Program-made: the position numbers and the translations under genes | DNA from: Lunularia cruciata | Lineage: Eukaryota; Streptophyta; Marchantiopsida; Lunulariales; Lunulariaceae | DNA length: 64,000 bases | Assembly: GCA_948567375.1 (NCBI GenBank) | Contig: OX419762.1 | Coordinates: 45,303,034-45,367,033, forward strand | Direction: 5' to 3' | Notes under the pieces: generated by a model | What the model saw: the letters and a program-made list of their open reading frames with translations, nothing else | Told to the model about the DNA's origin: nothing | The model's database searches: none | Shown here: positions 34,395 to 44,550 of the stretch, piece by piece | How positions within the stretch are numbered: position 1 is the stretch's first letter | Layout of the letters: each line of letters starts with the position of its first letter

Positions 34395-37300
34395 ACAATT
34401 CCCATGTCTACTGCACATTTTCTATGTTTGTCTTTAGGTAGTGCTTTGTGAACACATCTGCTGTCATTTCCTATCTAGTACTTTAAACTAACTCCATGTA
34501 TTCCCTTGCTTCTTGTACTCCAAAAAAGCATCTTGAGTGCCTTTCAAGCATTTGAATACTCTCTTCACACCCTTTCGATGTGTTTGTGTAGGTTACCTAG
34601 TGTATCTAGCAAGTGCTCCCACTGCATAAGAATGATCTGGTCTTGTACAGACCATGATAAACATTGGAGAACCAAGTGCACTCTGATAAGAAAATTGAAA
34701 AGTTCTGTCTTGGTCTGTTACCTCATCTTCCATGCTTCCACTTTGCTTCCATCTAGACGTAGAGGTGTCAAGACATCAAGGTTTTGCCTCAGTCATTTGA
34801 TCCATAGCAATGTATACAGTATCTTTACAGTAGACACTCATGTTAGAGTCTTCTCAGTTGAAGCCCTGCTCCCTCAAATATGAGTATAGTTTCTCATACC
34901 AGGCTCTAGGAGCTTGCTTAAGACCATACAAGGCTTTCTTAAGCAAATATACCTTCCCTCTGCCTTCAATATATCCATGTGGAGTGTTCATGTAAATGGT
35001 CTCTTTCAGATCTCCATTGAGAAGGGTTGTCTTCACATCTAAATGCTCCACTTCCCAATCTCTATCTGCAACTAGTTCTTAGAAGCATCCTTATAGACCC
35101 ATACTTGGCCACTTTTGCAAAGGTTTCAATGTAATTAAGTGTTGCTTTTTGGTTGAAGCAATTTGAAAGCAATCTTGCTTTGTGTTTCAAAATATCATTC
35201 TCAGCTCCATGTTTGACTCTAAATCCCCGTTTAGAACCAATTGCTCTTCTACCTAGTGGTAAATCAGCAAGAACCCATGTACCATTGGTCTGAAGAGCTT
35301 TCTTCTCTTCTACTACAGCCAACTCCCACTCACTTGAATCTGGTCTAAGCATTGCTTGCTCTAGTGTCTTAAGATCATTATCTATCTCATTGCAGATGTT
35401 AGATGCATTGGACATCTCTTCTACCAAATGAGGTTGTTGCTGGAAAGGACAGCAAGTCCATTAATAGGTTTTCTCACCCTCTCTAATCTTCTTGGCACTT
35501 CACTCAAATGTTCTATGTCATCTCTTGATCCTTTTGGAATCTCATCCAATGATTCTACATATGGGGTTCCCTTTTGGGAGTCTTCTCCTTATGTGGTATT
35601 AGGATCAGAAACCACCACCTGCTTTGGACACCTTCTGTATACCTTTAAAGTCTCTATAGATGAAACTTAAGGTTCAATTAGAGATTGTTCTTTTGAAGAA
35701 TCAACCATGTAGCTTGGAAAGACAAATTGATCAGTTTGATCAACGTGATGAGCTTCCTTTTTGTACATTTTTGCTTTCTTCTAAAGTTCTCAACTCATCA
35801 AACAGGACATCTCTACTTTTGATAACCTGTCCAGTCTTAGGATTGAAGAGGAGGTATCCTTTCAACCCTCTTCATATCCTACAAAGATCATCCTTTTAGC
35901 TCTCTTTGTGAATTTTTTCCTTTGCTCTTTAGAGATATGAGCATAGGCAAGACATCCAAAGACTCTCGATGTAGAAACATCAGGCCTCTTTCCACTCCAG
36001 ACGTTCTTTAGGAGTTTTCCCTTGTAATGCAGTAGTACCATTGATATTTCTCAAAAAATTTGTAATACCGATAGCTGCACCCCAAATCTTCCTCTCCAAC
36101 TTTGCATGTTGAAGTATTGCTAGTGCCTTATCCATCATCATCTGAGTCAGTCTTTCTGCAACTCCATTTTGTGCTGGACTGTCTCTAGCAATACACTCAA
36201 GAAGAATTCCTTTCTCTGATAAGAAAGATAGAAATTCTTCATTCCTATATTCTCTACCTCCATTTGTTTTCAATCTTTTGACTTTCCTCCTAGTATGTAA
36301 CTCAACCATGGCTACAAATTTCTGGAATTTTTGCAGCACTTCTTCCTTGCTCTTCATGAGATAGACAATTTTTTTTGTATTGTAGTCATCCACAAACGAG
36401 ACCTAGTATGTTGCTCCACTTAGTGACTTTTCAGTCATGTATCCCCATACATCTGAATGTATGACATCTAGGAGGCCAAAAGCTCTGGTTGATGAATTCT
36501 TGGGTATTGGAGTCATGTGCACCTTTCCTTCTACAAACCCATTGCAAAATTTGAGTTTCCCTTTGGGATCTAGTTTCAATCCCTCCACTATGGGATATTC
36601 AGCTGTGATAGATGGCCTAACCTTAGATGCCAAAGATGGATATAATTGCAACTTTTTGCAACTAATGCAAAATCTGAGCAATCAGCTTCCATCAACTTGA
36701 ATAGCTTACCTTCTATAGTTCCATACCCAAGAACGTGCACTCATTTCTTCAGAGTACATTTTTTTTTCCATTATTCTAAATAGAACATCCACTCCACGTT
36801 CAAGTAGATGGTGTACTAACATTATGTCCTTGGTATATTCAAGAACATAGAGAACATCCTCCAAATATCTCTCACAAGAACTTGTGTTAGATCTTCGCAT
36901 GAAGGCAATAGGAACTTTGCCAATTCCTAACATTGGATTCAGTATCCCAGGTCCACAACGAACACTCTTGGGAGTATTTAGAGGTTGAAGAGTTGAGAAC
37001 AACTCCTTCTGGTAGCAAAAATGTGAGAGAGGGATCCAGAATCCAAGAACCATTTGAGCACTTTTGCATTCTTCCAAACAGTCTCCAATCCAACTATTCA
37101 ATTGAGTATCCTTCCTCATCACTCAGAATGTCATTGTAGTCCTTTGCATTGCATGATGAGCTTGTATGTTTGTGTCCCATTGCTAGATGTGTTCTCCTTC
37201 CTCCCTTTTTCATCTCTTGTTCGCTCCTCACTTTTCTTAGGGCATAGAGGTGCAATATGACCTCTTTGATGGCAAGAAAAACAAGTCTTGTTGCTGACAT

Positions 37301-38081
37301 CAACATCTTTTCCATGTATGTTTGATCTTCTACCTAGTCCTCTCCTTGGTTGTGAAGAAGTACTGAATATAGCAACATCCAAGAGCTCAATTGTACCTTG
37401 CTTCTTCTCTTTGTCCTTTTTGTCTCTGCTTAACTCTATCAGCTTGTTTGCCACATACTCCCATGTGATAATCTCACTAGGCTAAATCTTTAGACTTATA
37501 AGAATGGGTTTATATCTTGGAGAAAGAGTATATAAGAGATGATTAATCTCATATTTTTCTTTAAATGGTAACCCATAATCTTGGAGGATTTTGAAGCTTT
37601 TCTGCACTTTTGACAAGTATTTGCTGAACTCATCACCCTCTTATATTTGTATGGACAACAATGCTATTCAATTTCAATAAGACCTCTCCAGTCTCTCAAT
37701 AGTAAATAAACACTTAGTTTTTCTCCAAATTTCCCAACTCCAAAAGTAACTATCTACCGTATCTTTGCTTTGCCCTTGCACAGCACGTAAGAGAAATCCC
37801 TAGTTGTAGAGTGTTTCACTATCTTCATTCTGTTGGACTCCATGTCATCGGTATCATGGATATCCAATACCATGTCCAAACAATCATAACTATCTAGGAT
37901 GGATGCCACATCACTAGACTAGGACATGTAATTGTGCTCACTCAATTTCTACACCTCTTTGAGTTCTCTCATCAAACCCAGTTCCAACCATGTGCCCATA
38001 ACCTGATGAGAATTGTTGGTTTCCTCTTAATAAAGTTGAAGGTCTATCTTTAGACATTTTGACTTCTGATGTATCAAACAT
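34395..38081 (-). pseudogene. Copia gag-pol remnant B
   Basis: Read right to left. The Gag start codon (38081) lies inside the LTR and the frame crosses the primer site to a stop at 37938. Further Gag remnants run to about 37450. The zinc knuckle CFSCHQRGHIAPLC is near 37270. A protease region with broken active-site context is near 37040, the pre-integrase and integrase (DVIHSDVWGYM near 36460; LKTNGGREYRNEEF and NGVAERL near 36260-36160) follow. Reverse transcriptase remains are at 35427-34854 ([25 protein letters not shown]). After that the palm and RNase H are mostly lost, leaving a short C-terminal remnant near 34440. Many frameshifts and stops. In the pre-integrase zinc finger the last cysteine is phenylalanine (FCNGFVEGK). 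Confidence 0.88.
37994..38003 (-). promoter_or_regulatory. Primer-binding site, tRNA-iMet anticodon region
   Basis: On the minus strand GGTTATGGGC follows the LTR end directly. It is complementary to GCCCAUAACC of the plant initiator tRNA-Met anticodon stem-loop, as in half-tRNA priming known from Drosophila copia and yeast Ty5. The match here is 10 nt before diverging. Confidence 0.75.
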
Positions 38082-38478
38082 CTTAGCACTCAGCTTTCCC
38101 AGTCCCACCAGAATAGACACTCCTGATTACTCACAGCAATACTCAACTCACACACTCTTTCTCTTTGAGCCTCTTCAGAGATAGTTCACAATAGTTCATT
38201 CACGCAGCATGATAAACACCCCAAGATAAGCAGCACAAGCAACACCTTCAACCATGTACGAGGTGCTAGGAATGACTCTTGCATGAGAACTGCTTATACC
38301 AAGCTAAGAGAACGCAGTCATGTACATATATACCAACTCTAAGAGGTTGTTTTTCCTAACCCTAATTGTGGCTGCGCCCCACTTTATCTTAAAGAGATTG
38401 CAGAACCCTAGAGGTACATATAAAGAAAACCACACAAACTAGAGATTGTGCTACACTAGAGATTAAGTAAATCTAACA
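38004..38478 (-). repeat. 5' LTR of copia element B
   Basis: 475 bp. On the minus strand it ends ...CTCATCA just before the primer site, and it contains the Gag start codon 78 bases before that end. Confidence 0.9.
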
Positions 38479-40717
38479 ATTTATATATTCGTAAGGTGGA
38501 AGTCTAGAAAGCTTCGTGTTGTTCCTAAGTTCAACTCGATTCAACTGTTCCTAAGTTCAACTTAACCACGAGAATTTAATCCTCGTGGTTAAGGATCAAA
38601 GCTCTCACTATAATGTCTAAAGAGATGTCTCCCGACCAAAGACCAAAGAGGGGGTGTCTGCAGACCAGCTCCCTAAATAAATAGGAAGGATAGTCACTAA
38701 TTGAGACGTTCACTTTGCCCCATAATGAGTCTTTTCGACTCACTAATAATTATTACGACGTGAAAAATAAAAGTGGAGATACCAAAATGAAACCAAAAAA
38801 TACTCTCCGGGACACAAGTCCTGCTCCGATAAATATAGGAAGAAAATGGTATAAAATTGTGTTTGTGTCTCTCTTCACCGTAAATTTAAAATGATGACTA
38901 ACGACTAAAAGCTTTCTCGCGTACACATGCTGCTAGGAATATGATATTAGCATGTGATATTCTATCACAATAATAAGAATCCATCGACAGATTTCTCTTC
39001 ACCTTGACTTAGTATTACTTTACATACTATGGAAAACATTTAACTATACAACTGATTTTATGTATAAATACACATTTGTGGTACAAATCATGGTTCAATT
39101 GAAAAAAAAAAGGAGCGCAACAGTAAGGAACATATCAGGAAAAAGTTCGCACTCTACTGATCGGAGATGTGTACTTTATATTCATTTACAAATTACTTTT
39201 CTGATATTTACATGTCTGATAACTAATTCTCTCATAAGCATCTTAATAATCTATAAATGAAGAGTACAATTATGTACTATTCATTCACTTTTTTGAAGAC
39301 TTTCTCTAAAAGCATCTTGGCAAAAATTTTACAGGTTGTGGTCCAGGTCCCATAAGAAAACCATAAATTTTTCATTTGAATGCACCAATGCTCTTTTCCA
39401 TTCCAGTGCGTGTGATCACTACGGTTTGTTCGGTAAAATTCCACGGTATTGTTTTCACTTCCGAAACCACCTTATCCTTCACTGCTTTAATTTGAACTCT
39501 TCAACACTCTTTGAATCCAACACATTCATAGTAAGTTCATCCAGAACTCGTGTTTGGTTCGAACTTAAAACAATTTCGTAGTTTTGATCTGGAATATCCG
39601 AATAAGGACGAACTTTGAAGGCATCGGTGGCTTCAACCCTGGTTCAACCCGAGGGCAGAATCCCTGGAGACATAGAACAAAATGTAACAAGCCAATCCAG
39701 TACATCCGGCAGGCACCTACAGCTAATGTGCTCATATAGATATTGTCACGCGATTTGAAAGTGCGTCAACTTGATCAGCCGACAAAAAGGTGCATATATA
39801 GTTCAAAACTTCCAAAAGTTTCCGGTTCTTGGACCTCAAGATCCAGTGCCAATGGAGAAATTGGGATCCAGTGCCAAATCTCTTAGTACGATAGTAAAGC
39901 CCGCACTAAAGTTGAAATCTCAAATTCCAATCTAGTCAACATGGGACTCTTGCAGAAAAATCAAGTGCATGTTATACGACATCTAAAGTGAACCATTCAC
40001 CTGCTCTGAACAAACTACTTTGGATTTCTGAGTAAGCTCTATAAAGGTCTTTTCAATTGACTGGCATTGAGTGATTAGATCGTTGAAAGAACAACTTTGA
40101 ACTTGTTCTTCTTTTGTTAAACTTTGAACTGGGAAAAGGGAAAGGCGACCACGTGGAACTGAGAAAAGGAGAATTTAACGTTTTGGCTCAAATGAACCTT
40201 TTGCACAAACAATGCGAGCAAACTTAGGATGAGATAATCGGAATGAGGACTCCGAAGAAAAGTAATCAAAATCAAAATCCGTAATAGCAAACTAAGCAAT
40301 CACATTTCGATTGATACAGGGAGTTGAGGATAGTAACGCATGTGCTTTATGCGTGACGACAACGATATTGGTCATGAAGACTCCGAGGAGTCTGTTGGAT
40401 AGCAACTTTCAGGGGCAGTGCAGAAGCAGCTCGTACCATTACTTTGGCGGCGAAAGTGGGAATCAGCTTTTGGCACGTAAGTTCACACGCGAGGTGCAAA
40501 GGAGAGGGATAGTTGAGATCAATAATGCTCATCAATCCAGGCGAAGTTCATACCGTGCAATGGTTTTGACTACTTGTCGAATGCATCTTCCATCTTCACA
40601 TTGTCATCAATAAAATTGAATGTGTAGATTGTTCGACTTCAGAAGGACATGTGGTACAAGTAAAATCCAGAGTTATACTTAACGACCCCCATGTTTGGGA
40701 CCTCGACTTGGCCGAAC
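38479..40717. other. No gene seen
   Basis: Mixed intergenic DNA without a frame of note. A tip of the shared tail may be present on the minus strand near 40140 (AAAGGCGACCACGTGG), too short to be sure. Confidence 0.45.
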
Positions 40718-40803
40718 GTCTTAGGTTTTATCCTTGTACGGCTTCGGGGATCTTTCCATCCTTCTTGATGTCGCTTGCGTGTCGCTTCTCTACTTGGCCG
40801 AAC
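40706..40803 (+). mobile_element. Tail-family insertion with 12-bp target duplication
   Basis: ACTTGGCCGAAC occurs exactly at 40706-40717 and 40792-40803. Between them are 74 bp that match only the shared tail (CCTTGTACGGCTTCGGGG, CTTTCCATCCTTCTTG, GCGTGTCGC). This clean structure shows that the tail alone can be an insertion unit. Confidence 0.85.
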
Positions 40804-41219
40804 CCTAAGTTGGTAGGACATTTAACCGGCCCCCTTAAATTGCTGACGAGGCGCGTCAGTCCGATGTGGCAACAATATGCACAAACACCACAGTTTGGGA
40901 CCCAAGAATTTTGACTTGAACAAGAACTCTTGCCAGCATGAACTCACTTCATGCCAACAATTCTCATGGATGCCACACCTCAACACGTGGCAGCTGTGGA
41001 GTGGTGAATCATTTTGCCAACTTGGGGTCGATTAAATCGAAGTGCCTAAAATGGGGTCACTTAAGTCTTTTCTGATGTAAATCTAAAGCACGGATGCGAT
41101 TAGATTCACAATTAGGTTACTCAGAATTCTAGATTGTTGTCTTCAAAGGTGTGGAGGGAACCCATGTTATTATTGCGAACAACTAGGGGGCATAGAATGT
41201 TTATTATTGCGCATAGAAC
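40804..41219. other. No gene seen
   Basis: Intergenic DNA without a recognisable frame. The phrase TTATTATTGCG occurs twice (about 41169 and 41202), just before the next tail copy. Confidence 0.4.
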
Positions 41220-41305
41220 GGGGCCTAGCCCCATTCTACCTCTTTTGTCTCTCCCTTGTACGGCTTGATGGGTCTTCCCATCCTTCTTGTGTTCTATGTG
41301 GTCGC
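41220..41305 (+). mobile_element. Tail-family copy
   Basis: GGGGCCTAGCCCCATTCTACC, CTCCCTTGTACGGCTTGATGGG, CTTCCCATCCTTCTTG and GTGGTCGC in order: the best preserved short copy. The hairpin GATGGG-TCTT-CCCATC is perfect. No clear target duplication seen. Confidence 0.8.
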
Positions 41306-41645
41306 ATCCCCTTTTACTTTTACGGAGGGCAGTTCTATGAATGAGATTGTGGGAGAGGAGCTAAGACTATTCAGTGCACTTTATACTTATACATATGTAT
41401 AAAATATTAATTCTTATAATGTAAAATATTACTCAAATAGAATCCACCAAAATTCTTGAAGTATTTTATCACGTAGGATTTCTTTTGTGATTCAAAGGTG
41501 AAGATAGAATTTCTTAGTTCTTTGGGTAAAATTTTCCTCCAGAGATTTGACCTTTCACTCCAAGGAGGTATATTTTCGAAATCTTACTATTTGAGACGGA
41601 TACAATAGCAACCTCTTGTTCAGAGGTTGAACAAGAAGACAAATA

Positions 41646-41710
41646 TCTATCCACATGGGTCTGCCTATCCTTCTTATTATCCTACGCGGTGGCCTTTTTC
41701 TATCCATATG
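41646..41710 (+). mobile_element. Very short tail-family insertion (about 41 bp)
   Basis: TCTATCCACATG (41646-41657) and TCTATCCATATG (41699-41710) flank 41 bp that equal the last part of the shared tail (CTATCCTTCTTATTATCC then ACGCGGTGGCCTTTTT). One mismatch in the 12-bp duplication. Confidence 0.75.
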
Positions 41711-42966
41711 CAATGAACCTTCAATTAAAGTTGACCGTATACAGTAAAAGCGAGAACTCTCATTTAAAAGATGACCATCATTAAACATAAATACAAACTA
41801 TATTTCTCATGCAAGTCGCTCACAGGCAATGATCACTAAAATTTAGTAAAATCTCATATGTTCAGATTACCCCTCAAAAAGAGACGGTCATTTGGTGAGA
41901 GGTTTCCAAGAGAATGCTTTGGTAGGTTTTCTCTAGTTATAGAAGAAAGAATCTGTACAGAGTTCAGAGTTCACAATGTAAAGTGAGAATTTCAAGCGTG
42001 AAAAGTCTGCGACATGAACAAAGTTACTATGAGTTCCATAGACCTCGCTTTTAGCAACTTTTTAATACTTACAAACATATTTACGTATCTATTTCTATAT
42101 CAATGCCTCTTCATGATGACGAGTACTACATTTCTAAAGTGTAAATGGTCATTGTTACGTAGTTCTTTCAGATCATAACATAAACAATGAAGCCACGGCA
42201 ATAATTTCAATTGGAAAACTTATGAGGAAAACACTATATGTTACATAATATTTGTTTAAGATTGAGGATTTCATGAATACACTAGGAAAAGTTCATGATC
42301 AAGTACCGATTTCATCAACTTCTTATGGATGTATCTATTCATCTTTACTGCAACCTAGTTTTCCAGTGGGTTAATGTTTCTAAGTTCATGGTGGCAAGTG
42401 TAGAATTCATGATTATAACAAATGAGACAAATGTATGGACCTAAATATGGGATTTAGATTTTTTCCTGATAAAATTTCATGTTTTTGAAGGAATGTATGA
42501 TATATTACTTCGTTAGAACACATAGGAAATGCTTATAATTGAGTGGTAAATCAAAATTGGGAGTTTTTCTAGTCACCAAGTGCTATTAGTTAATTGGAGA
42601 TATTTTCTGAGTTATTATATAATACTTTAAACCATAACATAGTGGTTATTTCTTCGTATGGTACCGAGTGTAACTTACTCGGTGAACGTGAAAGACTAGA
42701 ACTTGAAATATTTTTTGAAACTTTGGTTTACTATACCATTTATAAACTCTTGATTCTACTTTCCCATTAACTTTGAAATATCTAACCCAGTTATCAAAAA
42801 TTTCACCTTTAAATATTTATTCTTCTGGAAAATTATTAATCTTGAACCTTTTATGAACATTCTAACTATTTGAATGATGAATGCGTTAACTAATTTTGTG
42901 TTAGAGAATCTCCAAGACCCCATAAGGATAAGTCGCTACATTAGAAGGGATTAAACAATATTTAAA
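41711..42966. other. AT-rich, no gene seen
   Basis: AT-rich intergenic DNA with no frame of note, ending at the target site of the retroelement fragment. Confidence 0.5.
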
Positions 42967-44550
42967 GGGAACTGTTATTGCCACCTCAATTTTGTTATTG
43001 TCAGCATGACGTGGCCGAGATGACATGGCCCCTCTTCACAAACCTTTGCTGTGCAGCATTGCTTTCGTGTTGCTGTATGTCCACTCCAAAAATCATGGTG
43101 GCAATAGCAATACCCAGTATTGCTCGCCGACCATCCTTCCTCATCCGTACAGTTCCCCCCTCACTGTCCTTCCTATCACATTTGAGAGCATTGGATAGGA
43201 GGATTATGGGAGCCTTTGGTGATATTATTGGACCAGGGACTTTTGAGTGTGTGACAGGGGATTTGGCACGTAGACAGACGGCTCTACCGATCTCATGTGG
43301 TGGGGTTGGCTTGCTTTCTATGGAGGAGATGGCACCTATAGTGTTTTTGGGTAGTTAGGCTCTCTCGGCACCCCTACTTTCCTCTCGTTTTGTGGTTGCT
43401 GATAGGCCTGTTTTGGACACTTATGTGATAGAGGTGGAGGGAGGATCCTATTCTCTCCAGGTGTTATTGCGGCAGATGAGAGATAGTCTATCACCACGAG
43501 CACAAGAGGGTTTTCCACCGTTTGCTTCACTATCGTCAGATTGGACTAGAGGTCTACAGTCTTCCTTGATGGAGCGACAGTGTGAGCATATGCTACATTC
43601 TCTCTTAGTTGACTCATCCATTCCTCAGGCTACTAGAGCACGTCTACGCTCTTGCTCCGGCAAGGGTGTAGGCTCGTGGATCCTAGCTCGACCATGCATT
43701 AGGGCTTTCCGACTCACACCGGCTACTTTCTCTACAGCGATGAGGTTTCGCCTAGGTTTGGTCCACCCATCTGCATCTTCACTACTCACTTGTGAGTGTG
43801 GTTCTACACTAGATGCAGCGGCGGTCCACATGACACGGTGTCCTTTTGGAGGACCAAGGATAGCTACCCGTGATGCTATTAGAGACATAGTGTTTGCTAT
43901 GGCGCGAGAGAGTGGATACTTGGCTTGGAGGGAGCGTTCGTATGTGTTGCAGACGACACGTGTCAATGCAGACTTATTCTTGGTCCGAGATGATCAGGTG
44001 ACAGTAGCGGATGTCGTGGTCACAGACCCTACGTGGAATACAATTTTGGAGGGAGTGATTACCCATCCCCCCTGGATGGGTGGTGAGTGCAGCAGCAGGT
44101 CGCAAGGCCTCCAAGTATAGGGGCATGCAGCGAGGTCACCTCTTTGTTCCTCTAGCCTTGGAGTTATATGGAGCGATGGACACGGCATTTGACACATTTG
44201 TTAGGGAGTGCACGAGAGCTTATCATGTTAGGCGTCAGGGGGTACCACTCTCACTCTCATACTTTGTAGCATATTTTAGACAGCGTGTGTCTATTGCTCT
44301 ACAGAGTGCAGTGGCTGGTGCAATCCATAGGAGAGCAATCACATTAGATGATGTTTCTTCACATGCTTCAGTTGTGTGTGGACCGTAAGACTTGCATAGC
44401 TCAGATATCTTAGGTGCGGTAGGGCAGGTTTTTCATATAAACTCTATTGGGGCTTAGCTCCATGTTACAATTTTTTTTTCTCCCTTGTACAGCTGGCTTG
44501 ATGGGGTCTTCCCATCCTTCATTTTGCCTACGCGGTCGCCTTTTTCCCCC
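42967..44550 (+). mobile_element. 5'-truncated non-LTR-type retroelement
   Basis: The insertion carries the C-terminal part of a retroelement protein, a 3' untranslated region and the tail shared with all short copies: GGGGCTTAGCTCC at about 44450, hairpin GATGGG-GTCTT-CCCATC at 44500-44516, and GCGGTCGCCTTTTT at about 44532-44545. ATTTAAA occurs at 42960-42966 and 44551-44557, a plausible 7-bp target duplication. There are no LTRs. The reverse transcriptase core itself is not in the window. Confidence 0.75.
42978..44388 (+). pseudogene. Retroelement protein C-terminus: thumb region, zinc knuckle, endonuclease-like domain
   Basis: One frame runs from about 42978 to 44120 except for a TAG at 43356-43358, then shifts by one base near 44085 into the frame ending at 44388. 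The first part resembles the region after the reverse transcriptase palm in non-LTR elements (RPSFLIRTVPPS, then RRQTALPISCGGVGL). Next comes a C-x-C-x9-H-x3-C knuckle (CECGSTLDAAAVHMTRC, about 43795-43845) and then NADLFLVRDDQVTVADVVVTDP (split here: NADLF at about 43965, ADVVVTDP at about 44010), an acidic pattern like PD-(D/E)XK nucleases. The last part (KASKYRGMQRGHLFVPLALELYG) resembles the end of such proteins. Restriction-like endonucleases mark the R2/CRE/NeSL-like and Utopia-like groups; land plants normally carry L1 and RTE types with an apurinic endonuclease. The domain call is inferred from pattern. Confidence 0.65.

Larger units (their letters stand above)
33901..38478 (-). mobile_element. 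Ty1/copia LTR retrotransposon B
   Basis: LTRs at 33901-34371 and 38004-38478 (TGATGAG...CTAACA on the + strand) bound a minus-strand gag-pol remnant. The flanking pentamers are ATGTA (left) and ATTTA (right), a possible target duplication with one mismatch. The primer site at 37994-38003 and a polypurine tract (AAGAGGGAG on the minus strand, 34372-34380) confirm orientation. It is the same family as elements C and D by protein and LTR similarity. Confidence 0.92.

Noticed and set aside
44440-44550. Tail family as a Helitron 3' end (hairpin followed by CTRR)
   Set aside because: No CTRR terminus follows the hairpin, target duplications are present, and the longer copies carry a retroelement coding end. 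These features fit retroposition, not Helitrons.
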